From: Leuconostoc gasicomitatum LMG 18811
GTDB taxonomy: Bacteria > Bacillota > Bacilli > Lactobacillales > Lactobacillaceae
DNA: 64,000 bases
Direction of reading: 5' to 3'
Assembly: GCF_000196855.1 (NCBI RefSeq)
Contig: NC_014319.1
Coordinates: 1,612,001-1,676,000, forward strand
Part shown: piece by piece, positions 10,217-19,326 of the stretch
How the letters are laid out: each line of letters begins with the position of its first letter
Numbering within the stretch: position 1 is the stretch's first letter
Made by a program: the position numbers and the translations under genes
The notes under the pieces: generated by a model
Told to the model about the DNA's origin: nothing
The model's input: the letters and a program-made list of their open reading frames with translations, nothing else
Database searches by the model: none

Positions 10217-10519
10217 TTAACTCCTTTCCCCGAATACAGTCAGTGCCTTTCTGTATAGCTCCAAGCGTTCCTGTTCGGTTTTTTCTTTCTTATGCGGATC
10301 GTAGGTACCTTCTAACGACGCTTCAAGTTCATCACGGTTAAATATATCCTTAAATTTAGGTTTTTCGGCGTTCACAAAGTAACCAATTTGTGTTGCTAGT
10401 ACGGCCAACTTCTCACGTTCATCAATTTGTGCAAGTTGTCTACCTTTGATAACAGCGTCCAATTCCCATTTGTACAACGAAAAAGCCCACTCGGTATCGT
10501 AAATACCAAAGCGAGCCAA
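10217..10519 (-). CDS. Tail assembly chaperone, frameshift extension (gpT-like)
   Basis: This frame has no good start codon of its own: the first possible start is TTG at 10519 without a ribosome binding site. It is open without a stop back into the preceding chaperone gene in the -1 frame, passing an A-rich slip site. The usual arrangement in long-tailed phages is a G gene and a G-T fusion made by -1 frameshifting just before the tape measure gene. The fused joint would read LLNEKSLIELLARFGIY. The product is probably the C-terminal part of that fusion. Confidence 0.75.
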   Translation of the reverse strand: MARFGIYDTEWAFSLYKWELDAVIKGRQLAQIDEREKLAVLATQIGYFVNAEKPKFKDIFNRDELEASLEGTYDPHKKEKTEQERLELYRKALTVFGERS

Positions 10520-10527
10520 TAACTCAA

Positions 10528-10977
10528 TTAGAGATTTTCGTTCAGCAATTTCAGAATACGTTCGATCGCCGTCACTTGTTGCTTGATTTCGTCTGTTTGT
10601 TCCTTTGATTTCACCATTGGTAGCGCTTCTGCTACCGCGTCCCGTTGCGCTGTGATTGACTTCAAGAAAAAACCGCTATTTTTCAACTCGTCCTTTAATT
10701 CTGCTAGTACTTCATCAATCTTTGCACCATCTTCTGTAATTTCATCAACGGCATCAAATAAATCATCATCTGATATTTTTCCAAAGCCACCTGCAACCTT
10801 GATAATGTCAATGATTACAGCTGTATCGCCAGTTAAAATACGTGTAAATAAATTGGTAGCACCGTCGCCCATATTATTGTTGTTGGCATCGTAGGTGCTG
10901 TAGTCTTTATTTGCATTGAACAATGCCTTATAGTTGAACTTTAGTGTGTCTGTCTTCTTACCTACTGTTACTTCCAT
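10528..10977 (-). CDS. Tail assembly chaperone (gpG-like)
   Basis: The 149-residue protein starts at an ATG behind AAGGAG and lies between the major tail protein and the tape measure gene. It is helical with an acidic middle and resembles small tail chaperones that coat the tape measure protein while the tail tube polymerises. The neighbouring -1 frame supplies the longer fusion form. Confidence 0.8.
   Translation of the reverse strand: MEVTVGKKTDTLKFNYKALFNANKDYSTYDANNNNMGDGATNLFTRILTGDTAVIIDIIKVAGGFGKISDDDLFDAVDEITEDGAKIDEVLAELKDELKNSGFFLKSITAQRDAVAEALPMVKSKEQTDEIKQQVTAIERILKLLNENL
10534..10541 (-). other. Candidate -1 ribosomal frameshift site
   Basis: Near the end of the first chaperone gene the message reads AAC GAA AAT CTC TAA. 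A -1 slip on the run of four A residues gives GAA AAA TCT CTA, which enters the downstream frame with no stop. The heptamer is not a textbook X XXY YYZ site, so efficiency is uncertain, but the two frames and the gene position fit the conserved G/GT system. Confidence 0.5.
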
Positions 10978-11012
10978 GAGTTATCTCCTTTTTATGTAGA
11001 GAGCCGAAGCTC

Positions 11013-11579
11013 TTATTGTTCGTCTGTACCGAAGTTACCTGTTTTTTCGCCAGGGTTTTCGTACTCATAAATTGCGTCTAATGTTGCAATTTCATCATCA
11101 GTTAATTCAAATTGACCTTCTTTCAACTTGTCAATGATATTCAACTTGTACTTAGCAGTGATCAACTTGTCACCGTCATCTAATGAAACGCTGTCAACGA
11201 CCGCGTAACCAAACATTGCAGGGAATACTTGCTTGCTATTCGGCTCTGTTCCAGTTTTCTTAGCATATCGCTTGTCAACAACAACACGCCACACCTTAAC
11301 TTGATCACCCTTGTGCTTAGCTTGTGTAATAATATCAACTGCTTTATCCTCAGGTACGACGTATGTCGTCAGTTCGATTGAGTCTTCGTTTGAGGAAGGC
11401 ATGACAATACGACCAAACTTTGTTTGTTCGTCAATTGAGTCTCCCTCAATACTTACTGACCCTTCTGTTTGCATAGCTGGTAATACCGCTGAACTACCAA
11501 CCGCTGCTGACGTTGATTGAATAAAATACCATACCTTTTTGGCAAGTGTTGCCGTGCCCTTAACCATATCTACTGTCAT
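11013..11579 (-). CDS. Major tail protein, TP901-1 type
   Basis: This 188-residue protein fits the phage major tail protein family of lactococcal TP901-1 phages in size, position and pattern (SVSIEGDSIDEQTKFGRIV near residue 41; AMFGYAVVDSVSLDDGDKL near 120). It polymerises into the tail tube. It is preceded by tail terminator and neck genes and followed by the tail chaperones. Confidence 0.88.
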   Translation of the reverse strand: MTVDMVKGTATLAKKVWYFIQSTSAAVGSSAVLPAMQTEGSVSIEGDSIDEQTKFGRIVMPSSNEDSIELTTYVVPEDKAVDIITQAKHKGDQVKVWRVVVDKRYAKKTGTEPNSKQVFPAMFGYAVVDSVSLDDGDKLITAKYKLNIIDKLKEGQFELTDDEIATLDAIYEYENPGEKTGNFGTDEQ

Positions 11580-11587
11580 AATTTCTC

Positions 11588-11959
11588 CTAAATATATGCT
11601 GTCACAGAAAAAATCACATGGTATACATCTCTTCCAATTGAGTTATCAACCAATATTTGAGATGTTACACGTGTGATTCTGTCTGTGGTTTGTGTAATTG
11701 CGCTTTTGATTGAATAAGTATCATTTTCAAGTGCTAGTCTGTCATTGATCGAATAAAACAAATCAATCTGCAATTCTGTCGTAACTGTTTCCCATCCGTT
11801 ACGTGCTGTTAGCTGGTCATCATCCATGTGAGAACCTAACACGAGGAATGGCTCTGGGGTATCAGACTCGGGTAACAGATTATACACAGGTATAGTGCCT
11901 GATTTTAGTTTGCTGAAAATATCAATCAACAGTTGTGCCATTGGTGAGTTATCGCTCAT
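11588..11959 (-). CDS. Tail terminator / completion protein (gp17-like)
   Basis: The 123-residue protein has the size and place of tail terminators, directly before the major tail protein gene. Its middle section (ETVTTELQIDLFYS) is typical of small alpha/beta tail completion proteins that cap the tail tube at the neck. Its start overlaps the stop of the previous gene (ATGA). Confidence 0.72.
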   Translation of the reverse strand: MSDNSPMAQLLIDIFSKLKSGTIPVYNLLPESDTPEPFLVLGSHMDDDQLTARNGWETVTTELQIDLFYSINDRLALENDTYSIKSAITQTTDRITRVTSQILVDNSIGRDVYHVIFSVTAYI

Positions 11960-12312
11960 CTAAGCCCTCCCTTCAACAAATTCTGCAATTTTTGATAGAA
12001 AAATAATTCTTCTTGTTTCATCGCTGGGTTCATGAATGGGTGTGGTGACATTCTGCGTGTTCCCATTTCTAGAAAAATAGAATAGCTAGCACTTGAATCA
12101 ATATCTGCACTCATATCACCCGTTTTTTGTGCTGCGATGTGTTGTTTCAAATAACCGGTATCAACAGGTGCCATTGTCTTTGCTCGCGTCTCAACTCTCA
12201 AAGCTGTGTTCATAACAATATTGTCAGCTTCACGTCTGATTTTTTCTGGTTGACTATTGAATTGTTTGATTAGATCATCTGCACCATCGAATTGGATTGT
12301 CATTCTAGACAT
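11956..12312 (-). CDS. Neck protein, HK97 gp10-like
   Basis: This 118-residue protein resembles HK97 gp10-type proteins: TRAKTMAPVDTGYLKQHI and the end motif SYSIFLEMGTRRMSPHPFM are the family signature. Members join head and tail. It lies between the head closure and tail terminator genes, overlapping the latter. Confidence 0.85.
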   Translation of the reverse strand: MSRMTIQFDGADDLIKQFNSQPEKIRREADNIVMNTALRVETRAKTMAPVDTGYLKQHIAAQKTGDMSADIDSSASYSIFLEMGTRRMSPHPFMNPAMKQEELFFYQKLQNLLKGGLR

Positions 12313-12313
12313 G

Positions 12314-12601
12314 CTACACCCCTTGAATGATAACTACCGTGTTCCCACGTGTGTTTGGTATCGCTTGTGGTTTACGCTGCACACCATTTATCAAAACATA
12401 GTCAATCTTGCCAACTTTGTTTTTAAAATGAATGGCCACCGCAGTTGAGTCATACTTTCCAAAAACATTCATGTTAGTGTACTGATTTACGCCAGTAATA
12501 CGACATGGCAACCAATCAGACAATACTTGTTTTTTGACTGGACCCAATGGCCCGTTAGTTTCAACGGTCGTCATAATTTTAACGCGATCACTGTATCTCA
12601 T
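12314..12601 (-). CDS. Head closure protein
   Basis: The 95-residue beta-rich protein occupies the head-closure (stopper) position between the connector and gp10-like genes and overlaps the connector gene by four bases. Identity rests on gene order and size (the family is usually 95-115 residues). Confidence 0.7.
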   Translation of the reverse strand: MRYSDRVKIMTTVETNGPLGPVKKQVLSDWLPCRITGVNQYTNMNVFGKYDSTAVAIHFKNKVGKIDYVLINGVQRKPQAIPNTRGNTVVIIQGV

Positions 12602-12939
12602 ATGAACCTCGTAATACCGTTACCACCTTTTTTGGCACGATATTTTCTCAAGTAATCTGCATAATCATCAACATCGTCATCACTCCACGTTGCAGACACA
12701 TCACTCTCGCTAGATGACCTCTTACCCTCATCCCCGATGCGATTAAAACGCCGAACTGTAATCTCACGTAATAACCAAGATATTTCAGTGGGATAACTAA
12801 CCAGATTATTGCCATCTTGATTAATGTAACTCAACAATCGCGCTTGGTTATCTTCCAACAACAGATTTAACAGATCGTCTTGCTTTACGTCACTTATTGA
12901 CAACAAGACTTTAATTTTATTTAAGTTTTCATCTGCCAT
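12598..12939 (-). CDS. Head-tail connector (adaptor) protein
   Basis: The 113-residue helical protein follows the major capsid gene. The N-terminal LNKIKVLLSISDVKQDDLL and central LREITVRRFNRIGDEG are typical of the gp6/gp15-like connector family, which forms the ring below the portal. It is preceded by a repeated leader element and a good AGGAGGAT ribosome binding site. Confidence 0.83.
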   Translation of the reverse strand: MADENLNKIKVLLSISDVKQDDLLNLLLEDNQARLLSYINQDGNNLVSYPTEISWLLREITVRRFNRIGDEGKRSSSESDVSATWSDDDVDDYADYLRKYRAKKGGNGITRFI

Positions 12940-12953
12940 AGATCCTCCTAACA

Positions 12954-12983
12954 GGCTTCACACCCCGTTCGAGTGGTTACGCC
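12954..12983 (-). promoter_or_regulatory. Repeated leader element, copy 1
   Basis: Between the capsid stop and the connector start lies a 30-base element whose 3' half reads CGGGGTGTGAAGCC on the coding strand. Near-identical elements occur at 24926-24956 and 26133-26162, each just upstream of the ribosome binding site of a leftward gene. Pairing of GGC with GCC at the ends and ACC with GGT inside is possible. The function is unknown. Confidence 0.6.
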
Positions 12984-12997
12984 ACTGTTCGTTGCGG

Positions 12998-13876
12998 TTA
13001 TTGTCCACCAGCACCCTTAATTGAAACAGAAACGCCATCTTTCTTGTTCTTCTTGATGAATAAATCATGATACAAACGATTTTGATACAAATACCCGTCA
13101 CCCTCTGTGTGTTCACCGGGTTGGAACAAATAAACTGAGTTTTCCTTGACAACCGGTATCGTCGCTTGTGTAGCCACCAAGATAAAGTTAATATCATTTG
13201 CACCAGCTTTTGACTTGAAACCGTCTGAGAAGTCGAACGCGTCTTTGAAACGGGCATCGTCCCATACCTCAATCAGTGTCACGCCGTCAATAGATGTCAC
13301 ACGTGATTCCAACGCTGTCATGCCAACATTTTGGTTAGTGATTGAACGCGTGAATTCTTTTGATCGTTCCAAGAAGTCCATTACTTCTGATGACACGAAT
13401 CCGATAATGTTTTGTGCCCCGTATTTACGAATTGGAAGCAAAGCCGCCTTTATTTGCGAGTAAACATTATCAACTGTTAATGTTTCAGTAGTTGATTGTC
13501 CTGCCCCTTTTGCTAGTGTAGCGAAACGGTAGGCATCAATTTCTGGTTGCACGTTTTCTTCAATGAACACCTTAGTGATATTTCCAGCAGCCAAATCTTG
13601 GTTTGTTTCATCAACATCTTGACTGTCTACAAAAAATTCAATATCACGGTCTTGACCCATAGTGTAAACTGTCTTATCGTTTGAAACTGATCCAGTATTG
13701 TAACCTTTACCACGTCCGTGTGGTTTCAATCCTGATGTTGAGATACTTGTCAACGTAAACGATTTTCCACCGTTGACTAACGTCACATCTGGTACACCCA
13801 ATGCTGATGTAATCAAACCTTGTGTAATTTTTTGGTCGAATACTCCCGCATCCTTTGTTACATAGTTATATGCCAT
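12998..13876 (-). CDS. Major capsid protein
   Basis: This 292-residue protein follows the scaffold gene. It has the Gram-positive phage capsid pattern, for example EFFVDSQDVDETNQDL (about 80-95), FIEENVQPEIDAYRF (about 106-120) and a C-terminal domain in HK97-like order. It builds the icosahedral head. Start at ATG 13876. Confidence 0.88.
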   Translation of the reverse strand: MAYNYVTKDAGVFDQKITQGLITSALGVPDVTLVNGGKSFTLTSISTSGLKPHGRGKGYNTGSVSNDKTVYTMGQDRDIEFFVDSQDVDETNQDLAAGNITKVFIEENVQPEIDAYRFATLAKGAGQSTTETLTVDNVYSQIKAALLPIRKYGAQNIIGFVSSEVMDFLERSKEFTRSITNQNVGMTALESRVTSIDGVTLIEVWDDARFKDAFDFSDGFKSKAGANDINFILVATQATIPVVKENSVYLFQPGEHTEGDGYLYQNRLYHDLFIKKNKKDGVSVSIKGAGGQ

Positions 13877-13889
13877 AATTTATATTCTC

Positions 13890-14399
13890 CTATTTAATTC
13901 CGAGTGCCTGTGCCATTGCACTACCAACACCTGCATTTTGTCCTGATTTTGGTTCACTGCCCTTCAAACGTTCATTAACTGTTGCTTCAACATGCTTGTT
14001 AACGAGGTCATTCAGCGTATTGATGTTGTTCTTGGTTATTTCAGCATTATCAGACAAGACCATGTCAACCATTGTGTCCGGCAAGCCTACTTCTTCGAGT
14101 TGATGTTTTGCTTCATAACGGTATTCACGCATATTAAGCTCTTGTTCACGCTTATTAAACGCTTCAGTTTTTGCCTTATCTTCCGCTTCCTTACGATCCG
14201 CAGCACTCATTTTAGCGAGTTGCTCTGCCTTAGTGATAGCTTCCTGTTTCTCTTCATCCCACTTAGACTTTGCTGTTTCCAACGCTTTAGCCGACCGCTT
14301 GTCAATCAACGAATCTAGTTCGCTTTGCGTAAACATCAACTTTTCATCTTGCGTTTCCACCTCTTGGTCTTGTACTTCTGTTTCTACTTCATCAGCCAT
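13890..14399 (-). CDS. Capsid scaffold protein (DUF4355-like)
   Basis: The 169-residue, highly charged helical protein has an acidic N terminus (ETEVQDQEVETQDEK) and a coiled-coil middle (about 40-105), and ends GSAMAQALGIK. This matches the DUF4355 scaffold family that lies just before the major capsid gene. Scaffolds guide procapsid assembly and are then released. Confidence 0.85.
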   Translation of the reverse strand: MADEVETEVQDQEVETQDEKLMFTQSELDSLIDKRSAKALETAKSKWDEEKQEAITKAEQLAKMSAADRKEAEDKAKTEAFNKREQELNMREYRYEAKHQLEEVGLPDTMVDMVLSDNAEITKNNINTLNDLVNKHVEATVNERLKGSEPKSGQNAGVGSAMAQALGIK

Positions 14400-14416
14400 A
14401 ATTTATCCTTTCTTAG

Positions 14417-14498
14417 CCCATACACAACTTGTATCGTATAATTTTGCCCCATGCACGATTAAAACCCACACACGGCATGATATAGTCCCATATACACA
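14417..14498 (-). repeat. Four degenerate CCCAYRCACA repeats upstream of scaffold gene
   Basis: On the + strand, CCCATACACAA (14417), CCCATGCACGA (14448), CCCACACACGG (14465) and CCCATATACACA (14487) are irregularly spaced between the scaffold start and the upstream terminator. GGCATG at 14474 and CATGCC at 14497 could pair. No standard promoter is clear here. The cluster could bind a late regulator or just be compositional. Confidence 0.4.
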
Positions 14499-14529
14499 TG
14501 CCTAGTTTATTGACTTGCGACAGGTCAAA

Positions 14530-14560
14530 ATAAAAACACCAATATGCTAATATCAGTGTT
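14530..14560 (-). terminator. Rho-independent terminator
   Basis: Reading leftward, AACACTGATAT pairs with ATATTGGTGTT (11 base pairs with two G-U) around the loop TAGC and is followed by a T-rich run. It lies directly after the 58-codon gene and separates the packaging genes from the scaffold/capsid genes. Confidence 0.75.
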
Positions 14561-14564
14561 ATTT

Positions 14565-14741
14565 TTATGATTCAACCAGCGCATAACCCGCAACGCTGGT
14601 GTTATTGAAGACCGCGTTTCGTGTTACACCCGTCATAACTCCAGTGTATGAAAAGTTAAATCCGGTTGTGGTATTTGTAAAATTCGTTACTTGCTTAAAC
14701 ATGAATGTTTGTCCGTTGTTTGTGAATACTACTAATTCCAT
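14565..14741 (-). CDS. 58-residue phage protein, head region
   Basis: An ATG at 14741 behind AAGGAGAG opens a 58-codon frame ending just before a terminator. The product (start MELVVFTNNGQTFMFKQV) is beta-like, rich in Thr, Asn and aromatic residues. It sits between the minor head protein and the scaffold gene. No family is recognised; small capsid decoration or packaging accessories are found here in some phages. Confidence 0.65.
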   Translation of the reverse strand: MELVVFTNNGQTFMFKQVTNFTNTTTGFNFSYTGVMTGVTRNAVFNNTSVAGYALVES

Positions 14742-14750
14742 TTGCTCTCC

Positions 14751-15710
14751 TTAATCCCAGCTTGGTAGATCATCTACCGTGTCCGGATCTAAATACTTAT
14801 TAAATTTCGTCAGTTCATCATCAGACGGCACAATTGTACTACGGCAGTTCGGGTGCATTGACGGTGCGTTAGTCCCTGGTGAAAAGTCATTCATTTTGAA
14901 TACTTCACCGTTTAGGCTGCGACAGATACTTGACGTGCGATTATCCATAACTGCCACGAACTCGTATGATTCAACACCATAACTCTCATACCGTTTAGCA
15001 GTTGTTGCATTAGCTACGTATGTACTTTCTGTGCGAACTAACCGTTCAGTGTTAGGTTTAGTTCCGCCAAATACGTCACGCAAATTCTTAGCGGTAACTC
15101 TTGGATTGCTTCCGTTAATTGCAGCCTTAACTAACACATCTTTCAATTTATTAGCCAGTACATCATTATCACGCCAGACACGTTCCGAATAATTGGCCCC
15201 ACTCCACTCGAATGACAAGATACTATCAATTTCAGCGTTGTTTAACGTCTTAATTGCATTTCCAACTGCTAGTGCGCCGTAAATATAAGCACTCTCTTTG
15301 GCTAGATATTCAGTAAATGAACCGACTTGCTGACTGCTTGCCTGTAAAATACGGAAATCAATCTCCAGTTTTAACAACTCTAATCGACTTATTTTAGATG
15401 TCATGTACTGCGCATTCAAACGCTTTAACAACTCTGGATTGTCTTTGTTAGACATACGATAATTGTTTGCCCGTTTCACGTAGTCGCTTAAATCAGTCTT
15501 TCTAATGCGCTTGTGTGCATCAGCGTAAGACACTGTGTTATTGTCAGCATATCTCTCGTAGAATTCATCAATCTTAATCGCAACATCTTGTGAAGCAGAT
15601 TGATATTCTTTGAGTACAGCGTCCGTTAAATTTTTATCTTTAACGTCCAATAAGTCCATGATGCCTTGCGTACGTTTCTGCCAATAATCACTCATCTGTC
15701 TTACCATCAT
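14751..15710 (-). CDS. Minor head morphogenesis protein, SPP1 gp7-like
   Basis: This 319-residue protein carries the Mu F/SPP1 gp7 motif in its C-terminal half: LVRTESTYVANA (about residue 222) and VMDNRTSSICRSLNG ... HPNCRSTIVP with conserved Cys and His residues (about 255-300). It associates with the portal and the packaged DNA. It overlaps the portal gene by 23 bases. Confidence 0.9.
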   Translation of the reverse strand: MMVRQMSDYWQKRTQGIMDLLDVKDKNLTDAVLKEYQSASQDVAIKIDEFYERYADNNTVSYADAHKRIRKTDLSDYVKRANNYRMSNKDNPELLKRLNAQYMTSKISRLELLKLEIDFRILQASSQQVGSFTEYLAKESAYIYGALAVGNAIKTLNNAEIDSILSFEWSGANYSERVWRDNDVLANKLKDVLVKAAINGSNPRVTAKNLRDVFGGTKPNTERLVRTESTYVANATTAKRYESYGVESYEFVAVMDNRTSSICRSLNGEVFKMNDFSPGTNAPSMHPNCRSTIVPSDDELTKFNKYLDPDTVDDLPSWD

Positions 15711-17253
15711 CAGGTGCTAATGTTTGATATCCTGTTTGTGCTTGAAAATTATCAATACCAGCCTGCTTTTCATCAGCTAAGCGCTTCATTTCATCATCAG
15801 CATCAACTCCCGTAAATGTCGATAATAGCGTGAACAAAGTTTCGTCACTAACAACGCCAAACAAATTCTTTAATTCAGCCAACCGTTCTTCATCAGATGT
15901 CGGCATGTTAGGCGTGAAGTTAACTTGAATGTCGTTGATTGCATCATATAAGCCGTCTTGACGGTTGGTGGTTGACACACTACTCTTAATACCCCAAACG
16001 TTACCTAACAATCTTAGACGTCGCATGATACCACGTGATAGCAATCGCTCTTTCGTCTTACGCAAGTTATCGTTGCCCATGAGCTTGTATTTCATAGCCT
16101 CACCAGACTGTGTTCCGGCAAAGTTCTGGTCGTTTGTATCTGGCGTAAATGTGAAGCGTAGAATATCATCAACCAAACGCGTTTTGTATGCTTCCGCACC
16201 TGTCGTATCATATTCTTTAGTCAAATAAAACGCGTTAGGTTTCGGCCCGTCTGGATCATTGTTATTATCCATAATCAACATACGCGCTTTCAACATGTCA
16301 TTGAATACATCGGTGCTAGAGTTTTCACTTGGTATTGGCTTACCATAATCATCAAGCACCAACTCACCGTCAGCATTTGTAGCATATTCAGGTTCAGCCG
16401 TACCGGTCACGGGGTTCCCAATCAGTACCAAGTAAGCATCATTCATATCTTGTTGGAAGTTGGCCAACTCTGATTGCGACAAATCATAAGCATCAATACT
16501 ATCTAACACACTCTCAAAATCGCCAAGTCGTTCCTCGTTATTTTTGTATTCGTTAATAGGCACAGCACCATACTGATGTGTGGCTTCATTAACCAATTTC
16601 ACGCCAATAAACAATGATGAATTTGATTGGTAATAATAAATTTTATCAGCCGTATAAATCTCGACATAACTACGCACATCAGTCTTGTTAAATCTGATTT
16701 GATAGAAGCGCACGCCAAACAATGAGTCAGCAGCAATCGTATCATCATAAACAACAAATGTTTGCTCAGGTTCTAATTTGGTCACACGTTCCTGTGCGTT
16801 AGAATTAGAATAAGCAAGCTCATAAGCACGTCCGTATATCGACAAATCAGTCTCAAGCAATCCGTCATGGTAATCAGCGCCGTTTTGCTGTGAGAACTCG
16901 GCAATTTTTTTAACTAGATTATCGTCACCCTCATATTGAATTGGGTTACCCAACATGTAACCTTGCATGAACACGGTAATGTACTTAGCCCAGTCACTCG
17001 CAATACGATTGTCAGCTCTGTTGCTATCTCGTCCCGTATCGCGGTATTTAATGTTGTTATCAGCTAAATAATATCGTTTTAATTCAGCCAACCGTGGCAG
17101 TTGTTGCGATTGAAACGTTGCAATAAAGTCATTCACTTTGTCAATAAACTGCGATGATCCCATATCTGCAATTTGTTCAAAATCCGTGGTTGGCATCTTG
17201 AACACGTTATTTGCTTCTGGTCCAAATCTTGTCTTGCTTAAAAAATCTACCAT
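15688..17253 (-). CDS. Portal protein, SPP1-like
   Basis: The 521-residue protein lies directly after the large terminase and matches the SPP1 portal family in length and pattern: WAKYITVFMQGYMLGNPIQY (about 88-107) and SGEAMKYKLMGN (about 383-394). It forms the dodecameric DNA gate of the procapsid. The start at ATG 17253 is one base after the terminase stop. Confidence 0.92.
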   Translation of the reverse strand: MVDFLSKTRFGPEANNVFKMPTTDFEQIADMGSSQFIDKVNDFIATFQSQQLPRLAELKRYYLADNNIKYRDTGRDSNRADNRIASDWAKYITVFMQGYMLGNPIQYEGDDNLVKKIAEFSQQNGADYHDGLLETDLSIYGRAYELAYSNSNAQERVTKLEPEQTFVVYDDTIAADSLFGVRFYQIRFNKTDVRSYVEIYTADKIYYYQSNSSLFIGVKLVNEATHQYGAVPINEYKNNEERLGDFESVLDSIDAYDLSQSELANFQQDMNDAYLVLIGNPVTGTAEPEYATNADGELVLDDYGKPIPSENSSTDVFNDMLKARMLIMDNNNDPDGPKPNAFYLTKEYDTTGAEAYKTRLVDDILRFTFTPDTNDQNFAGTQSGEAMKYKLMGNDNLRKTKERLLSRGIMRRLRLLGNVWGIKSSVSTTNRQDGLYDAINDIQVNFTPNMPTSDEERLAELKNLFGVVSDETLFTLLSTFTGVDADDEMKRLADEKQAGIDNFQAQTGYQTLAPDDGKTDE

Positions 17254-17254
17254 G

Positions 17255-18538
17255 TTACCTCCCTAATCCTAATTGTTTAAACGCTTCCATGCGATCTGTT
17301 GTACTCTTCTTGCTCATGATCAATGGTTCTGCTGCATATCTCATTGCATCCATCAAGTGGTTGTTTTTATCAACGGCCTTGCCAACCCAACCACCTTCCT
17401 TATCCATATCGTAAACATAGGCGTTTAGTTCTTCGATTGTATGTTCAAGTGTAGGCAATACATGTATTTTGTAGTCCTGTAAATAAGTAACACCAAACAT
17501 GATTTCATACTTATGAGCACGTTTCATACCTCTGATCCCTTTGTTTCTCAACTCTTGAATCATGCGGTCACCACCATTTGCGTAATCCGCTCTAATATCG
17601 CCTTGTTGATAACCATGTACATACAACCACTTAAAGATTTCATCTGTGAGCATGTGCTGTTTGTACATCTCTTTTAGAATGTAAATATCTTTAGTCTTGG
17701 TGTTAATTGCGTACTCTATAAATGTTGTTGGATCAGGTCCATAACCCCAGTCCATACCACGAACAATGTGCGAACCTTTTAGCACTTCTCTAATATCAAA
17801 TTTCTCAACAATAGTATTCTCGTATATTAAGCCTTCAGCAACGCCCCACTCACCATCAACGGCAACTCTCGCACGTCTTGGGTTACGTTTCTTCATTTCT
17901 AAAAGTCGATTAACATAGTCGACATCTAAAAAAGGATTGTCTTTGTATGTTGTCGTAATCGCTAATGAATTGTTGACGCGTGTATCTTCGTCAAAGAAAC
18001 GCTTTTTTAGCCAATGGCGTTCATTCCAAGGATTAAACGTTAACACCGTTTGATAAAAACCGTCTGGATCATCAATCACACCACGCATAGATTCATCAAC
18101 CGTTTCAAATGATTCTTCCAATTCCATTTGATAGGCTTCTTCTACCCATAAGCGACATAAATTACCAGTCTCAACAGATATTGACGTGATTGACAATGGT
18201 TTATCAGCGCCACGGAACAATATCTTTTGTCCTGTTGGCTTAAATGTTATTTCAGGTAGCGAACCATTGAATTGAAAAAGGCTACCAACGCCCATGCGAT
18301 TAGCAACCTTTTGTAATAATGTGAATGTTGATTGTCTGTTAGTATTTGCGTAGCGTCTCAACACAAGCCAGTTAACGTATGGTTTGGTCACAATATCAAG
18401 AATAACCTTAGTGGCTACTCCCTCACTCTTACCACTACCACGACTACCTTTATAGGCAATATAGCGTGCTTTACTATTAAACATCGGCGCATAAGACTTA
18501 CTGACCATTTTAGGTAGATTCCAATTGATTACTGGCAT
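17255..18538 (-). CDS. Terminase large subunit
   Basis: The 427-residue packaging motor has Walker A GSRGSGKS at residues 31-38, a Walker B region RLWVEEAYQM near 130, and a C-terminal nuclease with acidic residues in GMDWGYGPD (about 235) and the end motif HLMDAMRYA. This is the PBSX-type family. It overlaps the small subunit by one base. Confidence 0.95.
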   Translation of the reverse strand: MPVINWNLPKMVSKSYAPMFNSKARYIAYKGSRGSGKSEGVATKVILDIVTKPYVNWLVLRRYANTNRQSTFTLLQKVANRMGVGSLFQFNGSLPEITFKPTGQKILFRGADKPLSITSISVETGNLCRLWVEEAYQMELEESFETVDESMRGVIDDPDGFYQTVLTFNPWNERHWLKKRFFDEDTRVNNSLAITTTYKDNPFLDVDYVNRLLEMKKRNPRRARVAVDGEWGVAEGLIYENTIVEKFDIREVLKGSHIVRGMDWGYGPDPTTFIEYAINTKTKDIYILKEMYKQHMLTDEIFKWLYVHGYQQGDIRADYANGGDRMIQELRNKGIRGMKRAHKYEIMFGVTYLQDYKIHVLPTLEHTIEELNAYVYDMDKEGGWVGKAVDKNNHLMDAMRYAAEPLIMSKKSTTDRMEAFKQLGLGR

Positions 18539-19290
18539 TAGCTGTCCTCCTCAAATGGATTGATGTTGATTGATATTGCACTATTTCTGTCCGACTTCAA
18601 CATATCTATCAGTTTGTCACGAGCTTTGTTTCGGTCATACAGTTCCACCATCGGACCATCTTTCCCCATTTTTATTGATTTGATAGGTCGTGTATCAACC
18701 TTTTCTTTATCTTTAAATTGCACCCAAGACTTTCTATATATTTCAGGATTATCTTCGGTATCAAGCTTCACATCACCTTCCGCATCAACGTGCAGCATAT
18801 CGTATTTACCAAAGTCTATGTAATCACCAATATCAGCTCGTGCTTCAATAACCATATCTTCCATCAAATCAAAAGAGTCCACGCCAAGCTCTTGCAATTT
18901 GGCTTTGCGCAGAATCTTTATTTCGTTTTTAATGTTATCATTTGTCAACATGCGAGAACCACTAACTCTTGCAGTGCTATATGGTACATCATAAACATTT
19001 ATGTACGCTTGCGTGGCATTCGAAATACGAAGATAGTCGATAACAAAGGCCTTTTGCTTGTCTGTTAATGTACTGTCGCTTAACTCATCAATAGCTTTTT
19101 CAGTCGGTTTTGGTTTTGCAACCTTTGCAACCTTTGCAACCTTTTTATCTTTGGTTGCAACCTTATCTGAATTCCAATATCGTGACTTCCAAGACTTAAC
19201 CGTGCTTATAGACACGCCATACTTATCAGCAATATCTTTATACTTCAAACCAGACAAATAATCTTGCTCGGCTTCTTCATATTTTTTCAT
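18538..19290 (-). CDS. Terminase small subunit
   Basis: The start is taken as ATG 19290, 12 bases after GGAGGT; an upstream TTG would place the ribosome binding site inside the gene. The 250-residue protein has an N-terminal helix-turn-helix (YKDIADKYGVSISTVKSWK), a KVAKVAKVAK linker and a small terminase domain (LTDKQKAFVIDYLRISNATQAY). It recognises the pac or cos site and loads the large subunit. Confidence 0.9.
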   Translation of the reverse strand: MKKYEEAEQDYLSGLKYKDIADKYGVSISTVKSWKSRYWNSDKVATKDKKVAKVAKVAKPKPTEKAIDELSDSTLTDKQKAFVIDYLRISNATQAYINVYDVPYSTARVSGSRMLTNDNIKNEIKILRKAKLQELGVDSFDLMEDMVIEARADIGDYIDFGKYDMLHVDAEGDVKLDTEDNPEIYRKSWVQFKDKEKVDTRPIKSIKMGKDGPMVELYDRNKARDKLIDMLKSDRNSAISININPFEEDS

Positions 19291-19326
19291 GTCATTTACG
19301 GCACCTCCTTTCAATGTTTTAGTGCA

